DNA from: Hyphomicrobiales bacterium
GTDB lineage: Bacteria; Pseudomonadota; Alphaproteobacteria; Rhizobiales; Rhizobiaceae
Assembly: GCA_021775455.1 (NCBI GenBank)
Contig: JAJFHU010000013.1
Location: 1-64,000 of the forward strand
Length of the DNA stretch: 64,000 nt
Direction: 5' to 3'
Both the position numbers and the translations under genes were made by a program. Shown in pieces: positions 1 to 7,133 of the stretch. Below the pieces are notes generated by a model. That model was given only the letters and a program-made list of their open reading frames with translations. It was not told the origin of the DNA and did no database searches. The stretch's first letter is position 1. Every line of letters begins with the position of its first letter.

Positions 1-435
1 TTTCTCAGTGACGATGCTGTGATCATGTCAAAGAAGCGATTTAACTTGTGTGATGAGCCTGCAATTAGTGAGTATCTTGATTCCGTAGATAAAGATCAGG
101 TGATTATTGCTGGCTGTGAGATAGACGTCTGTGTTCTGCAATCTTGCTTTGGCTTACTGGCAAAAGGAAAGGAAGTTTTTTTACTAGTGGATGGGATATT
201 TAGCTCTGCGACCTTTGTCCAGCCCGCTATTGAGCGGATGATTATGGCTGGTGCCCAGCCAATGACCTATAAATCTTTCTACTACGAGTTACACCGAAGT
301 GTGGGGCCAACTGCGTTGCCTGATTCCATCAAGTTGATGTTGGACCAAGCTGACGACAATGGTGTTCTGTTGGAGCCTGAGGATGTGCCCGAGCCGGGTT
401 GTCAGCCACTTAACGGGCGATCCGAAGATGACTAG
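1..435 (+). CDS. Isochorismatase-like cysteine hydrolase, 5' end cut off by the window
   Basis: The frame is open to base 1, so only the last 144 codons are visible. The segment GCEIDVCVLQSCFGLLAKGK, with its cysteine, followed by a hydrophobic strand (EVFLLVDGIFSS), is the C-terminal part of the isochorismatase/nicotinamidase fold. In that family the cysteine is the nucleophile that attacks an amide or ureido carbonyl. The N-terminal aspartate and lysine of the catalytic triad would lie outside the window. Family members include RutB (peroxyureidoacrylate amidohydrolase), N-carbamoylsarcosine amidase and maleamate amidase; which reaction applies here cannot be told. The gene converges on the LysR gene. 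Its neighbourhood, with a flavin monooxygenase, its reductase and RidA, suggests an amide-cleaving step in the same pathway (inference). A GTG at 19 is only an internal in-frame codon. Confidence 0.8.
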   Translation, partial: FLSDDAVIMSKKRFNLCDEPAISEYLDSVDKDQVIIAGCEIDVCVLQSCFGLLAKGKEVFLLVDGIFSSATFVQPAIERMIMAGAQPMTYKSFYYELHRSVGPTALPDSIKLMLDQADDNGVLLEPEDVPEPGCQPLNGRSEDD

Positions 436-524
436 TACAGTGTGTGCGGCCAAACTTTTTTAACCAATGTGTTGCATCGACCGGTTGAGGTGGCAGCCAG
501 AAGCGGAAGTCGCGAGGAATTCAG

Positions 525-549
525 GCTATCCAAATCGCGACAGGATAGC
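525..549. repeat. Inverted repeat between convergent genes
   Basis: Arms GCTATCC (525-531) and GGATAGC (543-549) are perfect 7-bp complements with an 11-base spacer. They sit in the gap between the hydrolase and LysR genes, where a transcription end is expected for both. No T-run follows on either strand, so a terminator role is only a guess. Confidence 0.3.
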
Positions 550-619
550 GGTGGCGGCAACGGACTCAGTACTGCCATTTGCAATTAGAGCTCTATTACT
601 CTTTCTGCACACAATGATT

Positions 620-1522
620 CTAATACCCCTCAAACCATGATTGGGAGAATTTTTCAAATGCCTTCATCAATTGGGTGGGTCGCATGGTTTTTAAGCGAAC
701 AAGTCCTATACGACTTCCCGGAACGTTGTCTGCAAGTGGTCTAATAGCGAGTTCCTGACCGTCATAGGTAAGATCGCCATGAGGACGGGTCACCAGCAAT
801 GAATAGCCAAGCCCTCTTCCGACCAGCCCTCGCACCAATTCAAGCGATGGAGACGAAAATGCAATGTTGGGCTCAAGACCAAGGTGAGAGAATACGCCGG
901 TGAAATAATTTCGACTGGGACTTACATCCAAAAGAACAAAAGGGTCGTCTACAAGATCCTTCAATGAAACCTGGTCATTAACAGCGCAGGCATGATCAGC
1001 AGGCAGTAGCACATAAGGCGGCATTTCCGACAGTTCGGTAAACGTCAGATCTTCAGGAATGTCGATGTCATAGACCAGGGCCATTTCCAATCCGCCCTGG
1101 CGCATCTCATATATAAGTCGGTTCTGCGTGCCTTCGGTAAGTTTTAGCTGCATCTGGGGATAGAGTTGCTTTAGCTCCGCAACCATTCCGGGGAGATAGA
1201 CTGGCGCAAGTGTTGCGAAACTTCCGAGGTTCAATGTTCCGGCAACAGCATTTCCAGCTTCTGCAGCCTGATGCTGAAGATCCTCTGCATGATTGAGAAT
1301 GTTTCGTGCAGATTGCAACAACCGATCCCCATTGGCGGTTGGGCTTACACCCTGCGCGTGATGCCTTAACAGCAATTGAACGCCCAGCGAATCCTCCAGT
1401 TTGGAGATGGCGGCTGAAATCGATGGTTGGGAAACATGGAGTTTTTCAGCTGCAGCGGCAAGTGAACCTGTATCAACGCAGGCAATCAGATATTCGAGTT
1501 GGCGAAGCTTGTAGCGGATCAT
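620..1522 (-). CDS. LysR-family transcriptional regulator
   Basis: This 300-residue protein has the usual LysR length and layout. A winged helix-turn-helix lies at about residues 6-60 (LRQLEYLIACVDTGSLAAAA, then VSQPSISAAISKLEDSLGVQ). A periplasmic-binding-protein-like effector domain follows from about residue 90, with recognisable strands such as GTLNLGSFATLAPVYLP and VRGLVGRGLGYSLL. LysR proteins normally bind DNA as tetramers and respond to a pathway metabolite. It is transcribed away from the flavin reductase/monooxygenase operon across a 108-bp gap that holds a palindrome next to its own start codon. Control of that operon together with autoregulation is the natural inference. The inducer is unknown. 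Confidence 0.93.
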   Translation of the reverse strand: MIRYKLRQLEYLIACVDTGSLAAAAEKLHVSQPSISAAISKLEDSLGVQLLLRHHAQGVSPTANGDRLLQSARNILNHAEDLQHQAAEAGNAVAGTLNLGSFATLAPVYLPGMVAELKQLYPQMQLKLTEGTQNRLIYEMRQGGLEMALVYDIDIPEDLTFTELSEMPPYVLLPADHACAVNDQVSLKDLVDDPFVLLDVSPSRNYFTGVFSHLGLEPNIAFSSPSLELVRGLVGRGLGYSLLVTRPHGDLTYDGQELAIRPLADNVPGSRIGLVRLKTMRPTQLMKAFEKFSQSWFEGY

Positions 1523-1528
1523 GTTTCA

Positions 1529-1544
1529 TATCTTTGCATAGATA
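1529..1544. promoter_or_regulatory. Palindrome at the LysR start, candidate operator
   Basis: TATCTTTGCATAGATA is a 5-bp perfect inverted repeat (TATCT/AGATA) with a 6-base centre, 7 bases from the LysR start codon in the divergent promoter region. The ATC...GAT core resembles LysR-type boxes, although the spacing is one base shorter than the nod-box ATC-N9-GAT. Binding has to be inferred. Confidence 0.4.
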
Positions 1545-1630
1545 AAAACTTGTTAAAACACAAAAAGAATGAATTTTCCTAATTACTGATTTTGACCTAT
1601 TGTTTCAGTGTGAGGAAGAGGAACGATCCC

Positions 1631-2167
1631 ATGAACATGATTTCGCCTGCCATTTCATCGGCGACCACCAGTCACGAAGACATCCCAACCTTCGTTGCAG
1701 CCATGGCAGCAGCGGTAACACCAGTATCGATTGTAACCACGGACGGACCAGCGGGTCGGTACGGCGTAACAGTCAGTGCGGTCAGTTCAGTTTCCGCAGA
1801 GCCACCAATGGTTTTGGCCTGCATCAATCTACGAAGCCCGGCACTGGATGCGATCAAGAAAAATGGTGTTTTCTGCATCAATATGCTGTCAGAAGAACAA
1901 TGCGATGTGGCCAACAGTTTTGCGGGAAGGCCCGGTAAGTTCAATCCATATGACTTTGATGTTGCCACATGGGAACATCTTTCTACCGGTGCACCAGCCC
2001 TTTGCAATGCGGCGGCAAATTTCGATTGCACGCTTGAGCGCCTGGACAATGCTTCAACCCACAGCATTCTGCTTGGCATCGTTTCAAGCGCCAAACATAC
2101 AAACAACAAGCCGCTGGCCTATACGGCGCGTTCCTATCAGGCGCTCGACGCGCTCAATATCCAATAA
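1631..2167 (+). CDS. Flavin reductase-like protein, partner of the flavin monooxygenase
   Basis: The product is 178 residues with the FMN-binding split-barrel of the HpaC/RutF/DIM6 family: VTPVSIVTTDG, GVTVSAVSSVSAEPPMVLAC, a hydrophobic INMLS strand and a late HSILLGIVSS strand. Such proteins use NAD(P)H to reduce FMN or FAD, which diffuses to a separate monooxygenase. The monooxygenase gene starts 18 bases downstream, so the two should form a two-component system. The frame is open from a TTG at 1592. I chose ATG 1631 because a purine-rich GAGGAAGAGG lies just upstream and the conserved fold begins about 20 residues later. It is the first gene of the forward operon and lies opposite LysR. 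Confidence 0.88.
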   Translation: MNMISPAISSATTSHEDIPTFVAAMAAAVTPVSIVTTDGPAGRYGVTVSAVSSVSAEPPMVLACINLRSPALDAIKKNGVFCINMLSEEQCDVANSFAGRPGKFNPYDFDVATWEHLSTGAPALCNAAANFDCTLERLDNASTHSILLGIVSSAKHTNNKPLAYTARSYQALDALNIQ

Positions 2168-2185
2168 GTTCAAGGCAGGAAAACC

Positions 2186-3652
2186 ATGATTAGAACCGGA
2201 GATGAATATAGAGAATCTTTGCGTGATGACCGCGAAGTCTGGATAAACGGGGAGAAGGTTAAAGACGTTACAACCCATCCCTCTTTCAAACCCGTTGTTG
2301 ATATTCGTGCCCGCATTTACGACATGCAGCATGAGGCAAAGACACAGGAGGCCATGACCTATGAAGAGGACGGCGAGCGTTATGCAATTGGCCTGCGGCT
2401 TCCTTACGAAAAGAAGGACTGGGAAGACAAGCGCAAGGCGGTTGATCTCGTCATGCACGACATTGGTGGCGTGGTAACCCGTGTAGGCGATGAAACCATC
2501 GGTGAGATGTGGTCGCTTTGGGATGGCAAGGACATTCTGAACGAAATTGATCCGCGCTTTGCAACCAACATAGAAAAGCACATCAATCTTTGCATCAAGA
2601 ATGACCCTTTCCACGTGTCTGCAAACACAGACCCAAAAGGTGATCGTTCCAAGCGACCACAGGATCAGGACCCTGACATGCTTGTGCATGTGGTCAAGGA
2701 AACTGACGAAGGTATTATTATTCGCGGCGCGAAGTACGAAACTGCTGCTGCATATTCCAATCAGGGTTTCCTCAAACCAACCATCGCCAACTGGGGTGAC
2801 GCGAAACTCTCCGATTATGCGCTGGGCTGCATCGTTCACATGAACGCGCCGGGTGTAAAACATATCTGCCGTACCGGCTTTGCAAAACGGGCACCGGATG
2901 CAGATTACCCCCTCTCCAATCGGTGTGATGAAATCGATACACTGATGATTCTCGACAATGTGTTGATCCCCTGGGAAGATATCCTGTTTTACCAGCACAC
3001 AAGAGCAGCGGCCTTCATTCGAACAACGCTTCATCGATATTCAGCGTTTCCATTTGTGCAACGTACGCTCTCATTTGCCGATCTGATGATTGGTGCTGCA
3101 CTTTGGAATATCAAGCAAACAGGCCTCGACAAGCAACCAGCCGTACAGGAAAAACTCTCCGAAATTGCCGTTTGGCGCGAGGGCATCAATGCATTCCTGA
3201 CTGCCTCAGTTGCCACTGCAGAAAAAAGCCCAAATGGATTGTTGATGCCGAACCAGTCCCTCCTGATGAGTGGCCGCGTGCATGCACTCAACGGTCTGCC
3301 GCGCGTCATCCATCTCGCACGGGAATTGTGCGGTGGGCAGATTTGCGTAACACCGGACCTGGCAGCCTTTGAAGACCCTGACACAAAGCCGTGGCTGGAA
3401 AAATATTACTCCATAAATGACGAATGGGTGGCGGAGGATCGGCGCAAACTGCTTGCTTTGGCGCGTGATCTTATCAATTCTGACTATGCGAGCCACCGTC
3501 TTACATTCCAGTTGTTTGCCCAGTCTCCACCCTTTGCACAATCGGCAGCGGTATATCGAAATTTTGACTGGAGCCATACACTTGAAGTAGCCCACAAGGC
3601 TGCTGGCCTTTCCGACAATGTCTGGGGCCGGAAAAAAGACGCTGCCGAATAA
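2186..3652 (+). CDS. HpaB-type FADH2-dependent monooxygenase (4-hydroxyphenylacetate 3-hydroxylase family)
   Basis: At 488 residues it matches the HpaB family. The N-terminal signature RTGDEYRESLRDDREVWING and the THPSFKPVVD segment are typical. The central acyl-CoA-dehydrogenase-like region and the C-terminal helical domain (NGLPRVIHLARELCGGQ; YYSINDEWVAEDRRKLLALA) also fit. Family members use reduced flavin and O2 to hydroxylate phenols, and some open or hydroxylate N-heterocycles such as pyrrole carboxylates. The flavin reductase directly upstream supplies FADH2. The presence of RidA, a Rieske oxygenase and an amidohydrolase argues against plain 4-hydroxyphenylacetate use, because no homoprotocatechuate genes are visible. 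The substrate is therefore unassigned. The start is ATG 2186, preceded by AGGCAGGAA. Confidence 0.9.
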   Translation: MIRTGDEYRESLRDDREVWINGEKVKDVTTHPSFKPVVDIRARIYDMQHEAKTQEAMTYEEDGERYAIGLRLPYEKKDWEDKRKAVDLVMHDIGGVVTRVGDETIGEMWSLWDGKDILNEIDPRFATNIEKHINLCIKNDPFHVSANTDPKGDRSKRPQDQDPDMLVHVVKETDEGIIIRGAKYETAAAYSNQGFLKPTIANWGDAKLSDYALGCIVHMNAPGVKHICRTGFAKRAPDADYPLSNRCDEIDTLMILDNVLIPWEDILFYQHTRAAAFIRTTLHRYSAFPFVQRTLSFADLMIGAALWNIKQTGLDKQPAVQEKLSEIAVWREGINAFLTASVATAEKSPNGLLMPNQSLLMSGRVHALNGLPRVIHLARELCGGQICVTPDLAAFEDPDTKPWLEKYYSINDEWVAEDRRKLLALARDLINSDYASHRLTFQLFAQSPPFAQSAAVYRNFDWSHTLEVAHKAAGLSDNVWGRKKDAAE

Positions 3653-3664
3653 CAGGGGTAACAC

Positions 3665-4081
3665 ATGACTGCACACGAACGTATCCGGCCTTTCAACACG
3701 AAGGAAACCTATCCGGAGCAAAATCTCAACAATGACCTTTCACAGGGTGTGAAGGCTCGCGGCACCATGGTTTTCTTGCGGGGTCAGGTTTCACAGGATC
3801 TGGATACAAGAGAATGCCTCCACGTGGGTGATGCAGGAAAGCAAACCGAAAAAACCATGCAGAACATCAAGATGCTGCTTGAGGAGGCGGGTGCCACCAT
3901 GGATCACATATGCCGGATCGTGGTTTATCTGACAGACATTCGATATCGCGAGGAAGTCTATCAGGAGATGGGGAAATGGTTGAAGGGCGTCCACCCTTGT
4001 TCAACCGGCCTAGTCGTCCCTGCACTTGCGCGTCCAGAGTGGGTTGTCGAAATTGAAGTTACGGCAGTCATTCCCGACTAG
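3665..4081 (+). CDS. RidA family (YjgF/YER057c/UK114) protein
   Basis: This 138-residue protein has the compact RidA layout. DLSQGVKARGTMVFLRGQVS forms the first strand region, TMQNIKMLLEEAGATMDHIC the helix, and ALARPEWVVEIEVTAVIP the C-terminal strand carrying the conserved arginine. RidA trimers deaminate reactive enamine/imine intermediates; pathway-specific relatives include RutC and 2-aminomuconate deaminase. It lies 12 bases after the monooxygenase with its own AGGGG ribosome site. That suggests the ring-attack product is a nitrogenous, unstable intermediate, which is informative about the unknown substrate (inference). Confidence 0.92.
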   Translation: MTAHERIRPFNTKETYPEQNLNNDLSQGVKARGTMVFLRGQVSQDLDTRECLHVGDAGKQTEKTMQNIKMLLEEAGATMDHICRIVVYLTDIRYREEVYQEMGKWLKGVHPCSTGLVVPALARPEWVVEIEVTAVIPD

Positions 4082-4107
4082 CCAGAATCAAGATGGGGTT
4101 TTGAGCC

Positions 4108-5259
4108 ATGACAGTTGAACGTGTTTCCGAAACTGTCCTGCTGGACGAACTGGCTGCAATTGCAGATGGCCCTCTGGACAATGCAACTTGTTCTCCAGCG
4201 GCACTGTACTGGGATGAGGCAATTGCTGAGAGGGAAGAAGAACTAGTCTTTCGCAAGGATTGGGTGTGTCCCGGTCTGGCTGCAGAAATACCCGAACCGG
4301 GCAATTACCTGACTTTCTCAGTCGCGGGGGAGCCAATTTTCTGCGTCCGTGACAAGGCGGGAACAATCCGAACTTATGCCAACGTTTGCCGCCATCGGAT
4401 GATGAAGCTTTTGTCTGGAAACGGAACAACCAGACGCGTAGTCTGCCCCTACCATGCCTGGACATACGATCTTGATGGCAGGCTGATAGGGGCTGGTCAC
4501 ATGGAAAAGTCCACAGAATTCGACAAGAAGAAAATCTGCCTGCCGGAAATCCGTACTGAAATCTGGAATGGCTGGATCTACGTGACGCTCAATCCTGATG
4601 CGGTTCCGGTAGCCGAAGCGCTTGGCCCATTGGAGGAGGTAGTCTCCCGTTATGGCATGGAGCATTATGTTCCGGTGGTGCAGCAGGATCATGTCTGGAA
4701 GACCAACTGGAAACTGCTTACCGAAAATTTCATGGAGGGCTATCATCTGCCGATTGCCCACAAGGCGACTGTCGGAGCATGGTTTCCTGTTGAAGAAACG
4801 CACTTTCCAAGCGATGTGTTCGATGCCTTTACCTACCAGACATTCCAGAAGGCAGGCGACGCAACTTACGGGCAGGCACACCCGGACAACAAAATACTGA
4901 AAGACGAGTGGCGAACAACTTCAATTCTACCCACTGTGTTTCCTGCACACATGTATGTGCTGGCACCTGATCATTTGTGGTATCTGACTTTACGACCAAA
5001 GGGCGTGGGGGAAGTGGAAGTGCGATTTGGTGTTGCGCTTGCACCTGAAGTGGACAAAAGTCTTGACGACAAGGAAACCTGGGTTGCGGATCTGGTTCGT
5101 TTTTTCGATCACGTCAATACAGAGGATCGCGAAGTTGTAGAGGGCATATATGCGGGTTCAAAATCACGGTTTGCGGAATCAGGGCAGTTGAGTTGGCTTG
5201 AGCGCGAAATCCATGATTTTCAACAATATCTTTCACGCCGCCTGAATTCAAAAGGATAG
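4108..5259 (+). CDS. Rieske non-haem iron oxygenase, alpha subunit
   Basis: The 383 residues carry both halves of a ring-hydroxylating or N-demethylating oxygenase. The [2Fe-2S] Rieske motif is C94-x-H96 and C113-x2-H116 (VCRHRMMK ... VVCPYHAW). The mononuclear iron site NFMEGYHLPIAH gives His213 and His218, and the third ligand is probably an Asp in the C-terminal EDREVVEGIY stretch. The sequence style resembles single-component alpha subunits acting on small quaternary or cyclic amines and on aromatic acids; this is family resemblance only. No beta subunit, ferredoxin or reductase gene is in the operon, so electrons must come from elsewhere, possibly the orphan reductase at 47982-49196. It lies 26 bases after ridA and 6 before the DUF1028 gene. 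Confidence 0.92.
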   Translation: MTVERVSETVLLDELAAIADGPLDNATCSPAALYWDEAIAEREEELVFRKDWVCPGLAAEIPEPGNYLTFSVAGEPIFCVRDKAGTIRTYANVCRHRMMKLLSGNGTTRRVVCPYHAWTYDLDGRLIGAGHMEKSTEFDKKKICLPEIRTEIWNGWIYVTLNPDAVPVAEALGPLEEVVSRYGMEHYVPVVQQDHVWKTNWKLLTENFMEGYHLPIAHKATVGAWFPVEETHFPSDVFDAFTYQTFQKAGDATYGQAHPDNKILKDEWRTTSILPTVFPAHMYVLAPDHLWYLTLRPKGVGEVEVRFGVALAPEVDKSLDDKETWVADLVRFFDHVNTEDREVVEGIYAGSKSRFAESGQLSWLEREIHDFQQYLSRRLNSKG

Positions 5260-5265
5260 GATTGA

Positions 5266-5943
5266 ATGACATTTTCCATTGCGGGCAGATGTAAGCGAAC
5301 CGGAATGTTCGGCGTTGCCATCACAACTTCTTCAATCTGTGTTGGCGCAAGATGCCCTCATGCCAGAGCAGGCGTAGGTGCCGTTGCTACACAGAACATT
5401 ACCGACCCAAAACTCGGCACGCTTGTGTTGGACGCAATGGAAACGGGAATGGGTTCAGCCGACGCAATCGCATCGGTTATCAAGGACCGCGATCACGTTG
5501 ACTATCGCCAGCTTACTGCGGTCGACAAAGATGGCAATACAGCTCATTTCACCGGCGACAACATACTGGGCACCAATGCAATCAGTGAGGCAACAGATTG
5601 TGTGGCGGCAGGGAATTTGCTTTCAACCACTAACGTTCCAATCGCTATGACGAGCGGTTTCAATGCCAATCGGGATGCGCATCTGGCTGAGCGTTTATTG
5701 CAGGGGCTTGAAGCCGGAATTGCTGCAGGGGGTGAAGAAGGTCCCACCCATTCAGCTGGATTGATTGTTGCCGACAAGATGCCGTTTTATCTGGTGGATT
5801 TGCGCGTCGATTGGGATGATGGTGATCCGGTTCAACAATTACGCTCACACTGGAATGCCTACGAGCCGCAGATGAATGATTACCTCAACCGCGCAATCAA
5901 TCCATCAGCAGCACCAAGCTATGGTGTGCCGGGGGATATGTAA
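5266..5943 (+). CDS. DUF1028 family protein, Ntn-hydrolase-like
   Basis: The 225 residues match the DUF1028 family along the whole length: MTFSIAGRCKRTGMFGVAIT, a GVGAVATQNITDPKLGTLVL segment, LTAVDKDGNTAHFTGDN, GNLLSTTNVPIAM and the C-terminal LRVDWDDGDPVQQL. The fold is related to Ntn hydrolases, but I know of no firmly established reaction for the family. It is the last gene of the operon, 6 bases after the Rieske gene with an AGGA ribosome site. Co-expression with a monooxygenase, RidA and an oxygenase suggests a hydrolytic step on a nitrogenous intermediate, but this is inference. Confidence 0.88.
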   Translation: MTFSIAGRCKRTGMFGVAITTSSICVGARCPHARAGVGAVATQNITDPKLGTLVLDAMETGMGSADAIASVIKDRDHVDYRQLTAVDKDGNTAHFTGDNILGTNAISEATDCVAAGNLLSTTNVPIAMTSGFNANRDAHLAERLLQGLEAGIAAGGEEGPTHSAGLIVADKMPFYLVDLRVDWDDGDPVQQLRSHWNAYEPQMNDYLNRAINPSAAPSYGVPGDM

Positions 5944-5967
5944 CGGTTGCCATTTGCCGGGACACCC

Positions 5968-6504
5968 CTAGACTGATTTAGTATTTTCCAACTTCACAAA
6001 CTCATCCAGGTCCCTGGCCAACTGCTCCCAGTTTGTAAATTCGCGGTCTTCACTAACCAGTTCATGTTCCGCCAAGACAATATGCTCCACGATTTGATTC
6101 ATGTAGTAGTCATATTTATCGAACTGAAGCGCACCACCAACCAGCAATGTCGTATCCGCTTCAAAGTTACAGTGTGAAAATAGATGATCTACATAGGATT
6201 GTGCTTCATTATGACCACCTTCAAATGCAATGGAAAGGCTGACCGAGATAAACAGGCTTGGCATTTCCGCGAGGCTTTTCCGTTGCGACAGTATGAAGTT
6301 GGCAAGGGACCCCTTATGACGCTGCTGGTGAACAGAACTCGCTAGAATCACCGCATCATAGGAAGGCACCCACAGACCCTCCATTTTCTTGTTACTGTCG
6401 TGAAGTGTTATTGAGTGTCCCTGTTCCTCCAGGTGTGTCGCAACAAACTTCGCTACCTTCTGAGTATGACCTTCAACCGTGCCATAAACTACCAATACAT
6501 CCAT
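5968..6504 (-). CDS. Flavodoxin-domain protein (HemG-like)
   Basis: The protein has 178 residues with an N-terminal flavodoxin phosphate loop (VYGTVEGHTQKVAKFVATHL). A second strand (YDAVILASSVHQQRHKG) and a FISVSLSIAFEGG strand follow, as in the flavodoxin_5/HemG group. HemG is the menaquinone-linked protoporphyrinogen oxidase of enterobacteria. Related proteins in other bacteria have uncertain roles, so I do not assign that reaction. The gene converges on the catabolic operon and lies 17 bases downstream of a small reverse-strand gene, with which it may be co-transcribed. Confidence 0.8.
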   Translation of the reverse strand: MDVLVVYGTVEGHTQKVAKFVATHLEEQGHSITLHDSNKKMEGLWVPSYDAVILASSVHQQRHKGSLANFILSQRKSLAEMPSLFISVSLSIAFEGGHNEAQSYVDHLFSHCNFEADTTLLVGGALQFDKYDYYMNQIVEHIVLAEHELVSEDREFTNWEQLARDLDEFVKLENTKSV

Positions 6505-6521
6505 ATTGACTCTCCCGGCTT

Positions 6522-6707
6522 TTAGCTCACATGTGGTCCGCGCATTATGGCGATGGCTTTACGAACGCGTTGCCAGTCTTGGGCATCTTCCTTCTGCCCT
6601 TTTTTCAAATGTTGTTTTGCCCGTTGGGCTGCTTCAAATTCAGCCTTGTCTCCATGCGCTTCATAAAGCCTGCGGGCACAATCCTGAATTCCTACTGCAT
6701 TCATCAT
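6522..6707 (-). CDS. Small conserved-looking hypothetical protein, 61 residues
   Basis: The 61 codons start at ATG 6707 behind a strong GGAGG (6716-6720) with 7-base spacing. The product is highly charged and helical: CARRLYEAHGDKAEFEAAQR then DWQRVRKAIAIMRGPHVS. Short proteins with the LYEAHGDKAE...RGPH pattern are, as I recall, common as hypotheticals in Hyphomicrobiales, and no function is known to me. It precedes the flavodoxin gene on the same strand by 17 bases. Confidence 0.72.
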   Translation of the reverse strand: MMNAVGIQDCARRLYEAHGDKAEFEAAQRAKQHLKKGQKEDAQDWQRVRKAIAIMRGPHVS

Positions 6708-6774
6708 GGTTACATCCTCCAGTCTTTCAAGAATGCACCCAATCCAATTGTCATGCTTTGAGTTAGATCAACTA

Positions 6775-6797
6775 GGGTCAGGACCCGTTAATTAACG
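6775..6797. repeat. Two abutting palindromes
   Basis: GGGTCAGGACCC (6775-6786, 5-bp arms) is followed, sharing one base, by CGTTAATTAACG (6786-6797, perfect 12-bp palindrome). They overlap the stop codon of the possible 38-residue ORF. The core GGGTCAGGA recurs at 22325-22333 and, inverted, at 43837-43845. This may be a mobile-element end, a terminator or a binding site; nothing here decides among them. Confidence 0.45.
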
Positions 6798-6894
6798 TAA
6801 AATGGCGCATGACATGACGAGAAATACGAGGAAAAGCTTGAAAAGCGGGGTTCATCCCCCGGTTGAGAGCTTTGACAAAGTAGTTCGAAGTCAT
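6778..6894 (-). CDS. Possible small protein, 38 residues
   Basis: An ATG at 6894 is preceded by GAGGA with 8-base spacing, a good ribosome site, and the frame runs 38 codons to TGA at 6778. The product is basic (MTSNYFVKALNRGMNPAFQA then a basic tail ending LINGS). I do not recognise it. It could be a genuine small protein or the remnant of a transposase end. The ribosome site and lack of any competing gene are the only support. Confidence 0.3.
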   Translation of the reverse strand: MTSNYFVKALNRGMNPAFQAFPRISRHVMRHFTLINGS

Positions 6895-7133
6895 GGTACT
6901 CGTCCTCTGGATGGGGTGAATTTGCCCGCCTGATGCGTTGTGAATGCTTGCAAACCTAAGTATTTTTAATTTTACTCAAGTATCATAAGCTTGCGTTCAT
7001 ACAACGTTCATGATGGTATTGTTATTACTGCCATCACCGGATGAGAGTTGCCGTGTGGGACTGGTGACGGATGAAGTGGCTAGCACGGTCCGGTTCTCGA
7101 TTTGTGCAAAGGGGCGCAGATGGGAGAATGAAA

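Larger units (their letters stand above)
6708..7133. other. 426-bp intergenic region
   Basis: This gap lies between the divergent 61-residue protein gene and the secreted-protein gene. It holds one possible 38-codon reverse ORF (6778-6894), two adjacent palindromes near 6775-6797, and a short GC stem near 6846-6860. The part from about 6950 to 7010 is AT-rich and is where a promoter for the secreted-protein gene would be expected. I cannot place clear -35/-10 boxes. I see no RNA gene. Confidence 0.6.

Noticed and set aside
2084-3034. A 316-codon reverse-strand open frame opposite the HpaB gene
   Set aside because: It is antisense to a well-supported gene, has a Cys/Val/His-rich composition typical of shadow frames and no ribosome site or family motif.
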